From Pedobacter paludis (GTDB taxonomy: Bacteria; Bacteroidota; Bacteroidia; Sphingobacteriales; Sphingobacteriaceae), in the NCBI RefSeq assembly GCF_003173575.1, contig NZ_QGNY01000006.1:186001-250000 (forward strand): a stretch of DNA of 64,000 nt. Direction: 5' to 3'. The position numbers were made by a program, and so were the translations under genes. Position 1 is the first letter of the stretch; each line of letters begins with the position of its first letter. The notes beneath the pieces are model-generated. The model had not been told where the DNA came from. It searched no databases and worked only from the letters and a program-made list of their open reading frames with translations. Positions 8,274 to 16,418 of this stretch are shown here, piece after piece.

Positions 8274-10883
8274 ATGAAGAAAATTCTGCTTATATCCCTA
8301 TTGTTATTTTCTAAAATTGCATTTTCCCAAGTTTCTGATTCATTTAATGATGGCGATTTCTCTCAAAATCCTGTCTGGAATGGCGATGCAAGCTACTTTC
8401 AAATTAATTCACTAAGCCAGTTGCAATCGAAAGGGCAACAACTTGCATCTCAAACAATTTCCCTCTCAACGGCAAATCAGCTCGGTTTAAATGCCAGTTG
8501 GGAGTTTTTGGTTCAGCTTAATTTTGATCCAACCACAACTAATTTTGTCCGCATTTATTTGACCTCTGATCGGGAAGATTTAAAAGGAAATCTGAACGGT
8601 TATTTTATACAGATAGGAGAGACTGGAGCAACGGATGGATTTCATTTGTACAGGCAAAACGGAACTTCGACAACAAGGATCATTACAGGACCGCAAAAAA
8701 ACAGGGCGAATGCTAACGTTGTTTATGCAAAAATAAAAGTAACAAGAGATGCTTCCGGAAAATGGGACTTGTTTAGTGATCTGGCTGGTGGAACTAATTT
8801 CAACCTGGAAGGAAGTATTGTCGATAACACTATTACCTCTTCAGAATTTACTGGTGTTTATTGTAAATATGCCACAGCAAGCAGGTATAATCAATTTATT
8901 TTTGATGATTTTATAGTAGACGATCTTGTTCCTGATATCATACCGCCAAGCATAAAAAGTATTGTTGTTGTTAATCCGCTAGCTTTAGATGTTACGTTCT
9001 CCGAAGCTTTGGATTTGAATTCTGCTTCAACTTTAAGTAATTATTATTTATCAAATGGCTATGCTAATCCGGCAAATATTTCTGCAACGGCTTTCCCGAA
9101 TGTGTATCGTTTAACTTTTTCAAAAGAATTTATTTCAGGTGATTATAGCTTGACGGTTAATAATGTAAAGGATAAAAAGGGGAACACAATAACACAAAAT
9201 AGCAATTTGGGTTTTACATATATTAAGCCTTATGTAGCCAAGTATGGTGATGTTGTGATCAATGAAATTTTTGCAAATCCGACGGGAAATACTACTTTAC
9301 CCCAAAAGGAATATGTGGAACTCTGGAATACCACGAACGAATATATCTTAACTCAAGGATGGAAATACAGCGATCAAACTTCAACCTATACGTTTTTAGT
9401 TGATACGATAAAGCCAAATCAGCATGTTGTTTTAACAGCAAAAGCTGATGAAACACTATTTAAACCGTTTGGGAAAACAATTGGACTTTCGCCATGGCCC
9501 AGCTTAAATAATGATAAGGACATTTTAACCTTAACGGATAACACAGGAAAAATAATTGATAAAATTGCCTATTATGATGCTTGGTATAAAGATGATGTAA
9601 AGAAAAAAGGTGGATATTCTTTAGAACTGATTGATCCAAAAAATATTTGTGGAGGGATACAAAATTGGTCTGCATCGGTTAATGTTTCTGGTGGAACTCC
9701 CAGTCAGCAGAATTCTGTTTTCCACGCTCAAATCAGCACAGAGATCCCAAAGTTATTGAGTGCGGGTATTATTGACAGCGTTACCGTTCAGATCTCGTAT
9801 TCAAAATCGGTTGATAGCTTATCAGCTGTACAGCTTTCTAATTACTCCATAAATAATGCCATTGGGAATCCGATATCTGCAATTGTTCAAACTCCTTATT
9901 TTAATTCTGTAACGCTTAAGTTTTCAAATGAAATTGCCCGTGGAATTGAAAGCCTATTAACGGTAAATAACATAACAGATTGTGCAGGGAACGTAATCAG
10001 CTCTACCCAAAACTCAGCAAAATTATTTATTGCAAAAAAGATTGTTAAAGGGGATATTCTTATCTCGGAACTGTTGTTTAATCCCAGATTAGGCGGAGCT
10101 GATTTTGTTGAGATTTACAACCATACAGATCATGTTTTAGATTTAAAAGATTTGCAGTTGGCCACCGCAGACGGAAGTGGAAACCCTGCAAGTATCAAAA
10201 ATATATCAACCAAAAATTTACTTATTCCATCTAAAACCTATTGGGTTATTACTATTAATGAAGCCAATATCAAACAAAATTACGAAACGAGGTTTCCATT
10301 GCAGTTTGTGCAGTTAGCAAGCTTGCCGGCATACAATAATGATAAAGGTTCAGTGATTTTGCTTAACAATGGTCAGGTTATCGATCAATTAAATTACAAT
10401 GCCAAAATTCATCATCCACTCATTCAGAACGATGATGGAATCTCGATTGAAAGAGTTTCTTTTGATGTAGATACCAACGATCCGCATAATTTCAAATCAG
10501 CTGCATCTACGGTAGGTTTTGCAACACCCACTTACAAAAACTCACAGGAATCGAATGGAGGAGAAAGTTTTGTAAACCTCCAATCCAAAACTTTTTCTCC
10601 AGATGGCGATGGATTTGAAGATGTATTGATGCTGGATTATCAGCTTGCAGAAAAGGCTAGTCTGGCGACAATTAGTGTATTTTCCGATAAAGGGAGACTG
10701 GTTCGAAAACTTTTAAAAAATCAGACCATTGCAACTAAAGGTAGTTTAACATGGGATGGTTTGGGTGATCGGGGAGAGACTTGTGGAATTGGAATCTATG
10801 TTGTTTTGTTTGATGTTTTCGATTTAAATGGAAATACAAAAAGATTTAAAAATACCTGTGTACTGGCAGGTAAACTGAATTAA
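8274..10883 (+). CDS. Large secreted protein with two lamin-tail domains and FlgD-like C-terminus
   Basis: 869 residues with a Sec leader (MKKILLISLLLFSKIAFS/Q). Approximate order: lectin-like beta region (20-210), SbsA-type Ig-like domain (215-310), lamin-tail domain (about 318-450, VVINEIFANPTG...YVELWN), second Ig-like domain (470-580), second lamin-tail domain (585-740, ILISELLFNPRLGGADFVEIYN), and a C-terminal FlgD-like Ig fold (SPDGDGFEDVLMLDY...WDGLGDRGE...GIYVVLF). Such proteins are exported and often surface-associated in Bacteroidota. A typical type IX sorting domain is not obvious; the FlgD-like end may serve that role. The last codons (GKLN-stop) are duplicated in the tandem array that follows. 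Confidence 0.85.
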   Translation: MKKILLISLLLFSKIAFSQVSDSFNDGDFSQNPVWNGDASYFQINSLSQLQSKGQQLASQTISLSTANQLGLNASWEFLVQLNFDPTTTNFVRIYLTSDREDLKGNLNGYFIQIGETGATDGFHLYRQNGTSTTRIITGPQKNRANANVVYAKIKVTRDASGKWDLFSDLAGGTNFNLEGSIVDNTITSSEFTGVYCKYATASRYNQFIFDDFIVDDLVPDIIPPSIKSIVVVNPLALDVTFSEALDLNSASTLSNYYLSNGYANPANISATAFPNVYRLTFSKEFISGDYSLTVNNVKDKKGNTITQNSNLGFTYIKPYVAKYGDVVINEIFANPTGNTTLPQKEYVELWNTTNEYILTQGWKYSDQTSTYTFLVDTIKPNQHVVLTAKADETLFKPFGKTIGLSPWPSLNNDKDILTLTDNTGKIIDKIAYYDAWYKDDVKKKGGYSLELIDPKNICGGIQNWSASVNVSGGTPSQQNSVFHAQISTEIPKLLSAGIIDSVTVQISYSKSVDSLSAVQLSNYSINNAIGNPISAIVQTPYFNSVTLKFSNEIARGIESLLTVNNITDCAGNVISSTQNSAKLFIAKKIVKGDILISELLFNPRLGGADFVEIYNHTDHVLDLKDLQLATADGSGNPASIKNISTKNLLIPSKTYWVITINEANIKQNYETRFPLQFVQLASLPAYNNDKGSVILLNNGQVIDQLNYNAKIHHPLIQNDDGISIERVSFDVDTNDPHNFKSAASTVGFATPTYKNSQESNGGESFVNLQSKTFSPDGDGFEDVLMLDYQLAEKASLATISVFSDKGRLVRKLLKNQTIATKGSLTWDGLGDRGETCGIGIYVVLFDVFDLNGNTKRFKNTCVLAGKLN

Positions 10884-11582
10884 ATCAATTCTGTCATTTC
10901 GACCGTAGTGGAGAATCTTTGAAGTTTGTCAGTTCAAAGATCTCTCTGTTTCGCTGGCGCTCCAGTCGAGATGACGATATATTTAAGTGAGGTAAACTGA
11001 ATCAATTCCGTCATTTCGACCGTAATGGAGAAATCTTTGAAGTTTGTCAATTCAAAGATCTCTCTGTTTCGCTGGCGCTCCAGTCGAGATGACGATATAT
11101 TTAAGTGAGGTAAACTGAATTAAATCAATTCCGTCATTTCGACAGTAGTGGAGAAATCTTTGAAGGTTTCTTTGTTCAGAGATCTTTCTGTTTCGCTGGC
11201 GCTCCAGTCGAGATAACGATATATTTAAGTGAGGTAAACTAAATCAATTCCGTCATTTCAACCGTAATGGAGAAATCTTTGAAGTTTGTCAGTTCAACGA
11301 TCTCTCCGTTCGCTGGCGCTCCAGTCGAGATGACGATATATTTAAGTGAGGTAAACTGAATTAAATCAATTCCGTCATTTCGACCGTGTGGAGAAATCTT
11401 TGTAGGTTTCTTTGTTCAAAGATCTCTCCATTTCGCTGGCGCTCCAGTCGAGATGACGATATATTTAAGTGAGGTAAACTGAATTAAATCAATTCCGTCA
11501 TTTCGACCGTAGTGGAGAAATCTTTGAAGGTTGTCAGTTCAAATATCTCTCTGTTTCGCTGACGCTCCAGTCGAGATGACGA
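10869..11582. repeat. Tandem array of about 120-bp REP-like hairpin units (six copies)
   Basis: gtcatttc starts at 10893, 11010, 11133, 11252, 11374 and 11497 (periods 117, 123, 119, 122 and 123). Each unit has complementary arms: cgtcatttcgac at one end and gtcgagatgacg at the other, with an inner agaaatctttgaa / ttcaaagatctct pair, so each RNA copy folds into a long hairpin. The linker between units (ggtaaactgaattaaatcaatt) is a copy of the last codons and stop of the upstream gene. The array separates two convergent genes and probably ends transcription from both sides. No gene is visible between 10884 and 11588. Confidence 0.92.
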
Positions 11583-11588
11583 AAGAAA

Positions 11589-12458
11589 TTATATCAAATT
11601 AGCTTTAATGTAATCGCAACTTGATTTTATAGATCCAATTGGATCAGGATAATAATTATTTTCGTGCTCAACAAAGAAATGTTGCATTCCAGATTCTTTT
11701 GCCTTTGCAAATATGGCTTTAAAATCAATCGAACCTTTACCAACTTCGGTATTCAGTTCGGGTTTTGTTTTATCCATATCTTTAACATGCCACATTGGGA
11801 AACGACCTGGATGGGCAGAAATTAAGGTCAACGGATCATTACCTGAACGAACAACCCAATATAAATCCATTTCAAAGCCAACCAGATTTTTATCGCTTTC
11901 GTTTAAGTAAACATTATATCCTGTGGTATCGCCAATTTTCTTGAATTCAAAATCGTGGTTGTGATAAGCAAATTTTAAACCCGACGCTTTGGCGAATTCA
12001 GCAGCTTTATTAAAGGCAAGCGCTGTACTTTTAAACCCATCTGCACCTTTAGAGGTATCTACATGTGCACCTGCAATTGTAAAATATTTTCCTCCGATTG
12101 TAGCGCAAGCTTCAATGTCGGCCTTTAAGCCATCACTGTTTCCGGTTTTAATAAAATCATCCATTCCATAATGCCCACTTGGTGCCTTTAAGCCATTAGA
12201 ACTTAATAAAGCCTTAAATTCTTTAGGTGTTAATCCCCAAAACTTTCCATCCGAATAGCCATAGGTTTCAACCTCTTTGTAGCCTGCTTGAGCTACCTTT
12301 TCAATTATGCCCCTAACATCCTTAGGTAATTGATCCCTTAGGGTATATAGCTGTAAACCAACATTTTTATTCACTTTATCAAAGGCTAATGATGGAACAA
12401 TTAAGGTAGCGCCCGCTACCAATCCAACTTGTTTAATAAACGTTCTTCTTGAGTTCAT
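11589..12458 (-). CDS. Exported sugar isomerase/epimerase-type TIM-barrel protein (Tat-type leader)
   Basis: 289 residues. The leader begins MNSRRTFIKQVGLVAGA, a twin-arginine type signal, so the protein is probably folded before export to the periplasm. The rest is an AP-endonuclease-2/xylose-isomerase-like TIM barrel: VGLQLYTLRDQL at strand 1, YHNHDFEF, EMDLYWVVRSG, WHVKDMD and VEHENNYYPDP supply the usual His/Glu/Asp metal ligands. It is a close paralogue of the next gene upstream, with colinear motifs throughout, so the pair arose by tandem duplication. It is the last gene of the glycoside cluster. Related proteins in 3-keto-glycoside loci act as hydratases or epimerases; the exact reaction is inference. 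Confidence 0.85.
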   Translation of the reverse strand: MNSRRTFIKQVGLVAGATLIVPSLAFDKVNKNVGLQLYTLRDQLPKDVRGIIEKVAQAGYKEVETYGYSDGKFWGLTPKEFKALLSSNGLKAPSGHYGMDDFIKTGNSDGLKADIEACATIGGKYFTIAGAHVDTSKGADGFKSTALAFNKAAEFAKASGLKFAYHNHDFEFKKIGDTTGYNVYLNESDKNLVGFEMDLYWVVRSGNDPLTLISAHPGRFPMWHVKDMDKTKPELNTEVGKGSIDFKAIFAKAKESGMQHFFVEHENNYYPDPIGSIKSSCDYIKANLI

Positions 12459-12465
12459 GGCAATT

Positions 12466-13338
12466 TTAAATCAGTTCTTTTTTAACGTAAGCACAACTTG
12501 CTGTAACAGATCCAATTGGGTTAGGCTTGTAATTGGTTTCATGCTCAACAAAGAAATGTTTCATTCCAGAAAGTTTGGCTTCAGCAAAAATGGCTTTGAA
12601 ATTAATCGAGCCTGTTCCAACTTCTGCATTTAAATCTGGGTTTGATTTGTCCATGTCCTTAACGTGCCACATGGTAAAACGGCCTGGGTTTTCTTTAAAC
12701 AGTTTTAGTGGATCATTTCCCGATCGAACAACCCAGTATAAATCCAGTTCAAAATCAACTAGTTCTTTGTCTGTTTCTTTTAATAGAATTTCGTAACCTG
12801 TGGTATCGCCTTGCTTTTCAAACTCAAAATTATGGTTATGATAGGCCAACCTTAAGCCAGCATCTTTACACATTTTGCCTGCAACATTTATTTTACTGGC
12901 AAGTTTTTTATAGTCTTCTGCATTTGTTCTCACACTTGGATCTAACCATGGAATGGTTACATATTCGCTTTCCAAAACTTTCGCTGCTGCAATTGCTGCT
13001 TTCAATTCATCAGTATTTCCATCTGATAAATATGTACCTAAGCCGTAATGACCACTAACTGCCTTTAAGCCATTGGCATCCAATAGTTTCTTAAAATCGC
13101 TTGGCGAAAATCCCCAGAACTGATCTTTGATAGAGAAGCCATAAGTTTCAACTTCTGAAAAACCTGCTTTAGCAACTTTCTCAATGGTTTCTTTTACACC
13201 CTTCGGAAGCTCATCTCTAAGAGAATAAAGCTGTAAACCAACAACTTTTTTGCTGGCAACGCAAGCAAAAGATGGAATTAGAAGCGCTGCGGCTGTAGCC
13301 ATGCTGCTGCTTATTAAAAAACTTCTTCTTGATAACAT
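12466..13338 (-). CDS. Exported sugar isomerase/epimerase-type TIM-barrel protein, paralogue
   Basis: I choose the Met at 13338 (MLSRRSFLISSSMATAAALL) because it gives a twin-arginine leader and avoids an 11-base overlap with the upstream gene; the frame is open to 13359. About 290 residues. The barrel and metal-ligand segments match the downstream paralogue (VGLQLYSLRDELPKG, YHNHNFEF, ELDLYWVVRSGND, WHVKDMDKS, VEHETNYKPNPIGS). It starts 10 bases after the hydroxypyruvate-isomerase-like gene and ends 7 bases before its paralogue, so all three are one transcription unit. It is probably periplasmic. The substrate is presumably a keto-sugar or unsaturated sugar made by this cluster. Confidence 0.85.
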   Translation of the reverse strand: MLSRRSFLISSSMATAAALLIPSFACVASKKVVGLQLYSLRDELPKGVKETIEKVAKAGFSEVETYGFSIKDQFWGFSPSDFKKLLDANGLKAVSGHYGLGTYLSDGNTDELKAAIAAAKVLESEYVTIPWLDPSVRTNAEDYKKLASKINVAGKMCKDAGLRLAYHNHNFEFEKQGDTTGYEILLKETDKELVDFELDLYWVVRSGNDPLKLFKENPGRFTMWHVKDMDKSNPDLNAEVGTGSINFKAIFAEAKLSGMKHFFVEHETNYKPNPIGSVTASCAYVKKELI

Positions 13339-13348
13339 AAAGGGGTTT

Positions 13349-14242
13349 TTAAATATCACAAATTGAAATTGCCTTTTTTAAGGAGGCTAATTCATCTTCG
13401 TTTTTGGGTATAAATTCTTGTGCAACGAAACCTTTAAAGCCCGTTTCGGCAATGGCTTTCATTATGGCTGGATAATTCAGTTCCTGAGTATCATCAATTT
13501 CATTTCTACCTGGAACACCAGCGGTATGATAATGGGCAATATACTGATGATTTTCTTTAATTGTGCTAATTACATTACCCTCATCAATTTGCATGTGGTA
13601 AATGTCGTAAAGGAGTTTAAAATTCTCTGAACCTAAACGCTTGCAAAGTTCTACACCCCACGGTGTATTATCGCATTGGTAATCTTTGTGATTAACCTTA
13701 CTGTTTAAAAGTTCCATAACCAGTACAACCTTGTGTTTTTCTGCCAATGGAAGAAGTTGTTTTAAACCTTCAACACAATTTGACCAACCGGTTTCATCAT
13801 CTTTACCTCTACGATTTCCGCTGAAGCAGATTAAATTTTTATAGCCTGCCTCGGCAACCAAGGGAATCATTTCCAAATAGTTTTTGATCAATGTTTTATG
13901 AAATTTTTTATCATTAAAACCATCAACCAAATTAATTTCTGCACCATTGCACATGGTTGATTCCAAGCCGTGCTTTTTCAAAGTTGGCCAGTCTTTAGGT
14001 CCTACAAGATCAATTCCTTTTAATCCGATTTTTTTTGCTTCGGTACAAAGTGTTTCAACATCGAAGCTACTAAAGCACCATCTACAAACTGAATGATTTA
14101 TATTGCCTTTTAGTTTACCAGAAATCGATTTTGGTTCTTTTTTATCCATTGCCAAAGCAGAAAAACCAGAAGAAACACCCATCGCAGCGGTTCCTGCGAT
14201 GATGTTTTTTAAGGCGTTTCTTCTGTTTAAGTTCGAAGACAT
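13349..14242 (-). CDS. Exported hydroxypyruvate-isomerase-like TIM-barrel protein
   Basis: 297 residues beginning MSSNLNRRNALKNIIAGTAAMG, a twin-arginine type leader. The body matches the Hyi branch of the xylose-isomerase-like superfamily: SVCRWCF near the start, LVMELLNSK, LLYDIYHMQIDEGN, AHYHTAGVPGRNEID and FVAQEFIPK carry the Glu/Asp/His metal and catalytic residues. Classical Hyi interconverts hydroxypyruvate and tartronate semialdehyde in the cytoplasm. An exported version inside a glycoside-oxidation cluster more likely handles a keto-sugar. It is one base from the transporter gene, so they are co-transcribed. Confidence 0.85.
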   Translation of the reverse strand: MSSNLNRRNALKNIIAGTAAMGVSSGFSALAMDKKEPKSISGKLKGNINHSVCRWCFSSFDVETLCTEAKKIGLKGIDLVGPKDWPTLKKHGLESTMCNGAEINLVDGFNDKKFHKTLIKNYLEMIPLVAEAGYKNLICFSGNRRGKDDETGWSNCVEGLKQLLPLAEKHKVVLVMELLNSKVNHKDYQCDNTPWGVELCKRLGSENFKLLYDIYHMQIDEGNVISTIKENHQYIAHYHTAGVPGRNEIDDTQELNYPAIMKAIAETGFKGFVAQEFIPKNEDELASLKKAISICDI

Positions 14243-14243
14243 T

Positions 14244-15467
14244 TTATAGGGTATTTGCTTCTATTTCTGTTTTGGTTTTATTATTATCTTTAAAAAATAA
14301 AATAAATAATATAGCCACTGCTCCGGCAATTGCAGCTGGAATAAGCCATATTGCATACCAATTATGAGTGCCACTTATAGAATATTTGTTAACGACCATA
14401 CCGGATATAATAGACCCGATTAACATTCCAACTCCATATGTTGCCAATGTAATAAAACCCTGTGCAGCACTTTTGAACTTTTCTCCAGCAAGCCTGTCCG
14501 TGTAAATTTGACCAGTCACAAAGAAGAAATCGTAACAAATTCCATGCAGTACAATGCCACCAATTAGCATCCAATAATTACTTTCTGCATTACCAAACGC
14601 AAAAAATAAATACCTAACAACCCAGGCTATCATTCCTATCGCAAGCATTTTCTTAACGCCCAATCGAGCAAAGAACAATGGCATTAAAAGCATAAATAAA
14701 GTTTCTGAAACTTGACCAAGAGATTGTACTCCTGCTGCTTTTTTCATCCCCACCTCATTTAGAAATGGATTTGTAAAGTTATAATAGAAGGCTAGTGGAA
14801 CGCAAATTGCCACGGATGCAATAAAAAATAAAAGGTAAGATTTGTTTTTTAATAATCCAATTGCGTCTAAACCTAATATATCTCCAATGGAAGTTTTTTC
14901 GCCCTTTTTAATCGGAGGCGTATTCGGAAGGAAAAAACTGAAAATTCCTAATGCAATTGAAGCAATTGAAGCAGTTTTAAATGTTAATATTAAATTGCCT
15001 GATTGTTCCCAATTCAACCATCCAATTATTAATCCTGCTATTATCCAGCCAATAGTACCGAAGACCCTTATTGAAGGAAACTCTTTCCCTGGATCTTTTA
15101 GTTGCTTGAATGAAATAGAATTAACCAAAGCAAGCGTTGGCATAAATGCGATCATATAGCCCAGTATAAAAGGAAAAAATGCATCAAAATTTAGTGATGT
15201 TCCTGCAATCCACAAAAGTACTCCACCTACAAGATGTAAGACACCTAATACTTTTTGAGCAGAAAAAAATTTGTCAGCGATTAAACCAATAATAAATGGG
15301 GCAATAATTGCGCCTAAGGATTGTGTACTGTAGGCAGAACCAATTTGAACATCATTGGATAATAAGTTTTTTCCAAGGAAAGTTCCCATTGTAACAAACC
15401 ATGCGCCCCAGATAAAAAATTCTAGAAACATCATGGTAGAGAGCTTAAAGCGAGTTGTGGTATTCAT
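14244..15467 (-). CDS. MFS sugar/nucleoside:proton symporter (NupG family)
   Basis: About 407 residues from the Met at 15467 (MNTTTRFKLSTMMFLEFFIWGAWFVTMG). This is the family's usual N-terminus; the open frame upstream to 15536 has no homologous look. Twelve hydrophobic segments and motifs such as WGAWFVTMGTFL and GTIGWIIAGLIIGW match the nucleoside:H+ symporter (NupG/XapB-like) branch of the MFS. In Bacteroidota such proteins are common in carbohydrate clusters. Here it probably brings the periplasmic product of the pathway into the cytoplasm. It is tightly linked (one base) to the downstream isomerase gene. Confidence 0.88.
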   Translation of the reverse strand: MNTTTRFKLSTMMFLEFFIWGAWFVTMGTFLGKNLLSNDVQIGSAYSTQSLGAIIAPFIIGLIADKFFSAQKVLGVLHLVGGVLLWIAGTSLNFDAFFPFILGYMIAFMPTLALVNSISFKQLKDPGKEFPSIRVFGTIGWIIAGLIIGWLNWEQSGNLILTFKTASIASIALGIFSFFLPNTPPIKKGEKTSIGDILGLDAIGLLKNKSYLLFFIASVAICVPLAFYYNFTNPFLNEVGMKKAAGVQSLGQVSETLFMLLMPLFFARLGVKKMLAIGMIAWVVRYLFFAFGNAESNYWMLIGGIVLHGICYDFFFVTGQIYTDRLAGEKFKSAAQGFITLATYGVGMLIGSIISGMVVNKYSISGTHNWYAIWLIPAAIAGAVAILFILFFKDNNKTKTEIEANTL

Positions 15468-15622
15468 TTGGTTAGAGGTTATGTAAGATGTAATAGGTAA
15501 GAAGGATGATGGATTTTGTGACCACAAACATCTCACACGATTAATTTTATTTATTTACAATAGTTTGTAAGAGGGCCTTAGTAATTCACATTATACATTT
15601 TCCCTCTTACATTTTCCATTAT

Positions 15623-16303
15623 TTATAGTTCTTTTATTGAGATGTTTTTGTACCAAACCTCATCACCATGATCCTGCAAAGCGATTTTACCGGTTTTAAA
15701 TATTCCCCAATCTTTCCACGTTGCAAACTTACTTGCCGCAACAATTCCTTTCCAGTTTTCATCCCAAAGGGTAGTTTGTACAACCGTTACACCATTTAAA
15801 ATTAAGGTTAGTTTACCTTTTTTACTAATGATTTCTGCTTTATTCCACTCACCAACAGGTTTTACCGGTTCAGAAGAACTTTTTACCAAGTCATACAGGT
15901 CACCAGCACGGTGTTTTGGGAATTTTCCATCTGGATGCCCGTCATTATCAATAACCTGCATTTCTAAACCTGTAGAGTAAGTAGCGCCATATTTTGGTTC
16001 TTCGTGAACGTAAAAAATTAATCCGCTATTAGCCTTTGGAGCAACTTTCCACTCGTATTTTAAGTGAAAATCTCCGTATTCTTTATCGGTAACTAAATCG
16101 CCACCACCATCTTTGCCTTTGGTTGCCAAATCTAAGTGAAGTGCACCATCTTGAACTTGCCAGGCACTGCCAACGGATGTTTTGTTATACGTATGCCAAC
16201 CTGTTGTGGTTTTGCCATCAAATAAGGGCTTAAAACCTTTTTGAGCTTTTGTTATTTGTGTTACTGCTAATAGGATGCAAGCAGAAAGAATGATTTTTTT
16301 CAT
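15623..16303 (-). CDS. 3-keto-disaccharide hydrolase / 3-keto-glycoside lyase family (DUF1080)
   Basis: 226 residues with a Sec leader (MKKIILSACILLAVTQITKA/Q), then a single DUF1080 domain: FKPLFDGKTTTGWHTY, ALHLDLATKGKDGGGDLVTDKEYGDFHLKYEWKV, SGLIFYVHEEP and the terminal DHGDEVWYKNISIKEL are hallmark segments of this concanavalin-like fold. Members act on glycosides whose sugar has been oxidised at C3: the 3-keto group acidifies C2-H and the glycosidic bond is cleaved by elimination or hydrolysis. Location next to a GMC dehydrogenase, cytochrome c and Gfo/Idh genes fits this role. It is probably periplasmic. Confidence 0.9.
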   Translation of the reverse strand: MKKIILSACILLAVTQITKAQKGFKPLFDGKTTTGWHTYNKTSVGSAWQVQDGALHLDLATKGKDGGGDLVTDKEYGDFHLKYEWKVAPKANSGLIFYVHEEPKYGATYSTGLEMQVIDNDGHPDGKFPKHRAGDLYDLVKSSSEPVKPVGEWNKAEIISKKGKLTLILNGVTVVQTTLWDENWKGIVAASKFATWKDWGIFKTGKIALQDHGDEVWYKNISIKEL

Positions 16304-16317
16304 TTTGTTTCATTTGT

Positions 16318-16405
16318 CGTCATTGCGAGGTACGAAGCAATCTTAATGCAGAAGATTTTCTGAACCTTTTGCCCGTTGTGGGATTGCTTGGTAACTGGCA
16401 ATGAA
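16318..16405. repeat. Degenerate REP-like palindrome (CGTCATTGCGAGG family)
   Basis: The left arm, 16318-16343, matches the left arm of the perfect palindrome at 30771-30834 at 25 of 26 positions. The right arm (gattgctt...ggcaatga, 16382-16404) is strongly decayed. It lies between the DUF1080 gene and the upstream Gfo/Idh gene. Confidence 0.7.
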
Positions 16406-16418
16406 GAATATTTATTAA

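Noticed and set aside
10869..11582. Second candidate CRISPR-like array
   Set aside because: Units of about 120 bp are similar throughout, with internal hairpins; the linkers are copies of the neighbouring gene end, not spacers.
12708..13058. Open frame antisense to the exported isomerase gene
   Set aside because: Composition follows the codon use of the opposite strand; no domain or leader is recognisable.
15468..15536. 23-residue extension of the MFS protein
   Set aside because: It consists of intergenic repeat sequence (gtaagatgt words) and precedes the family's usual first membrane segment.
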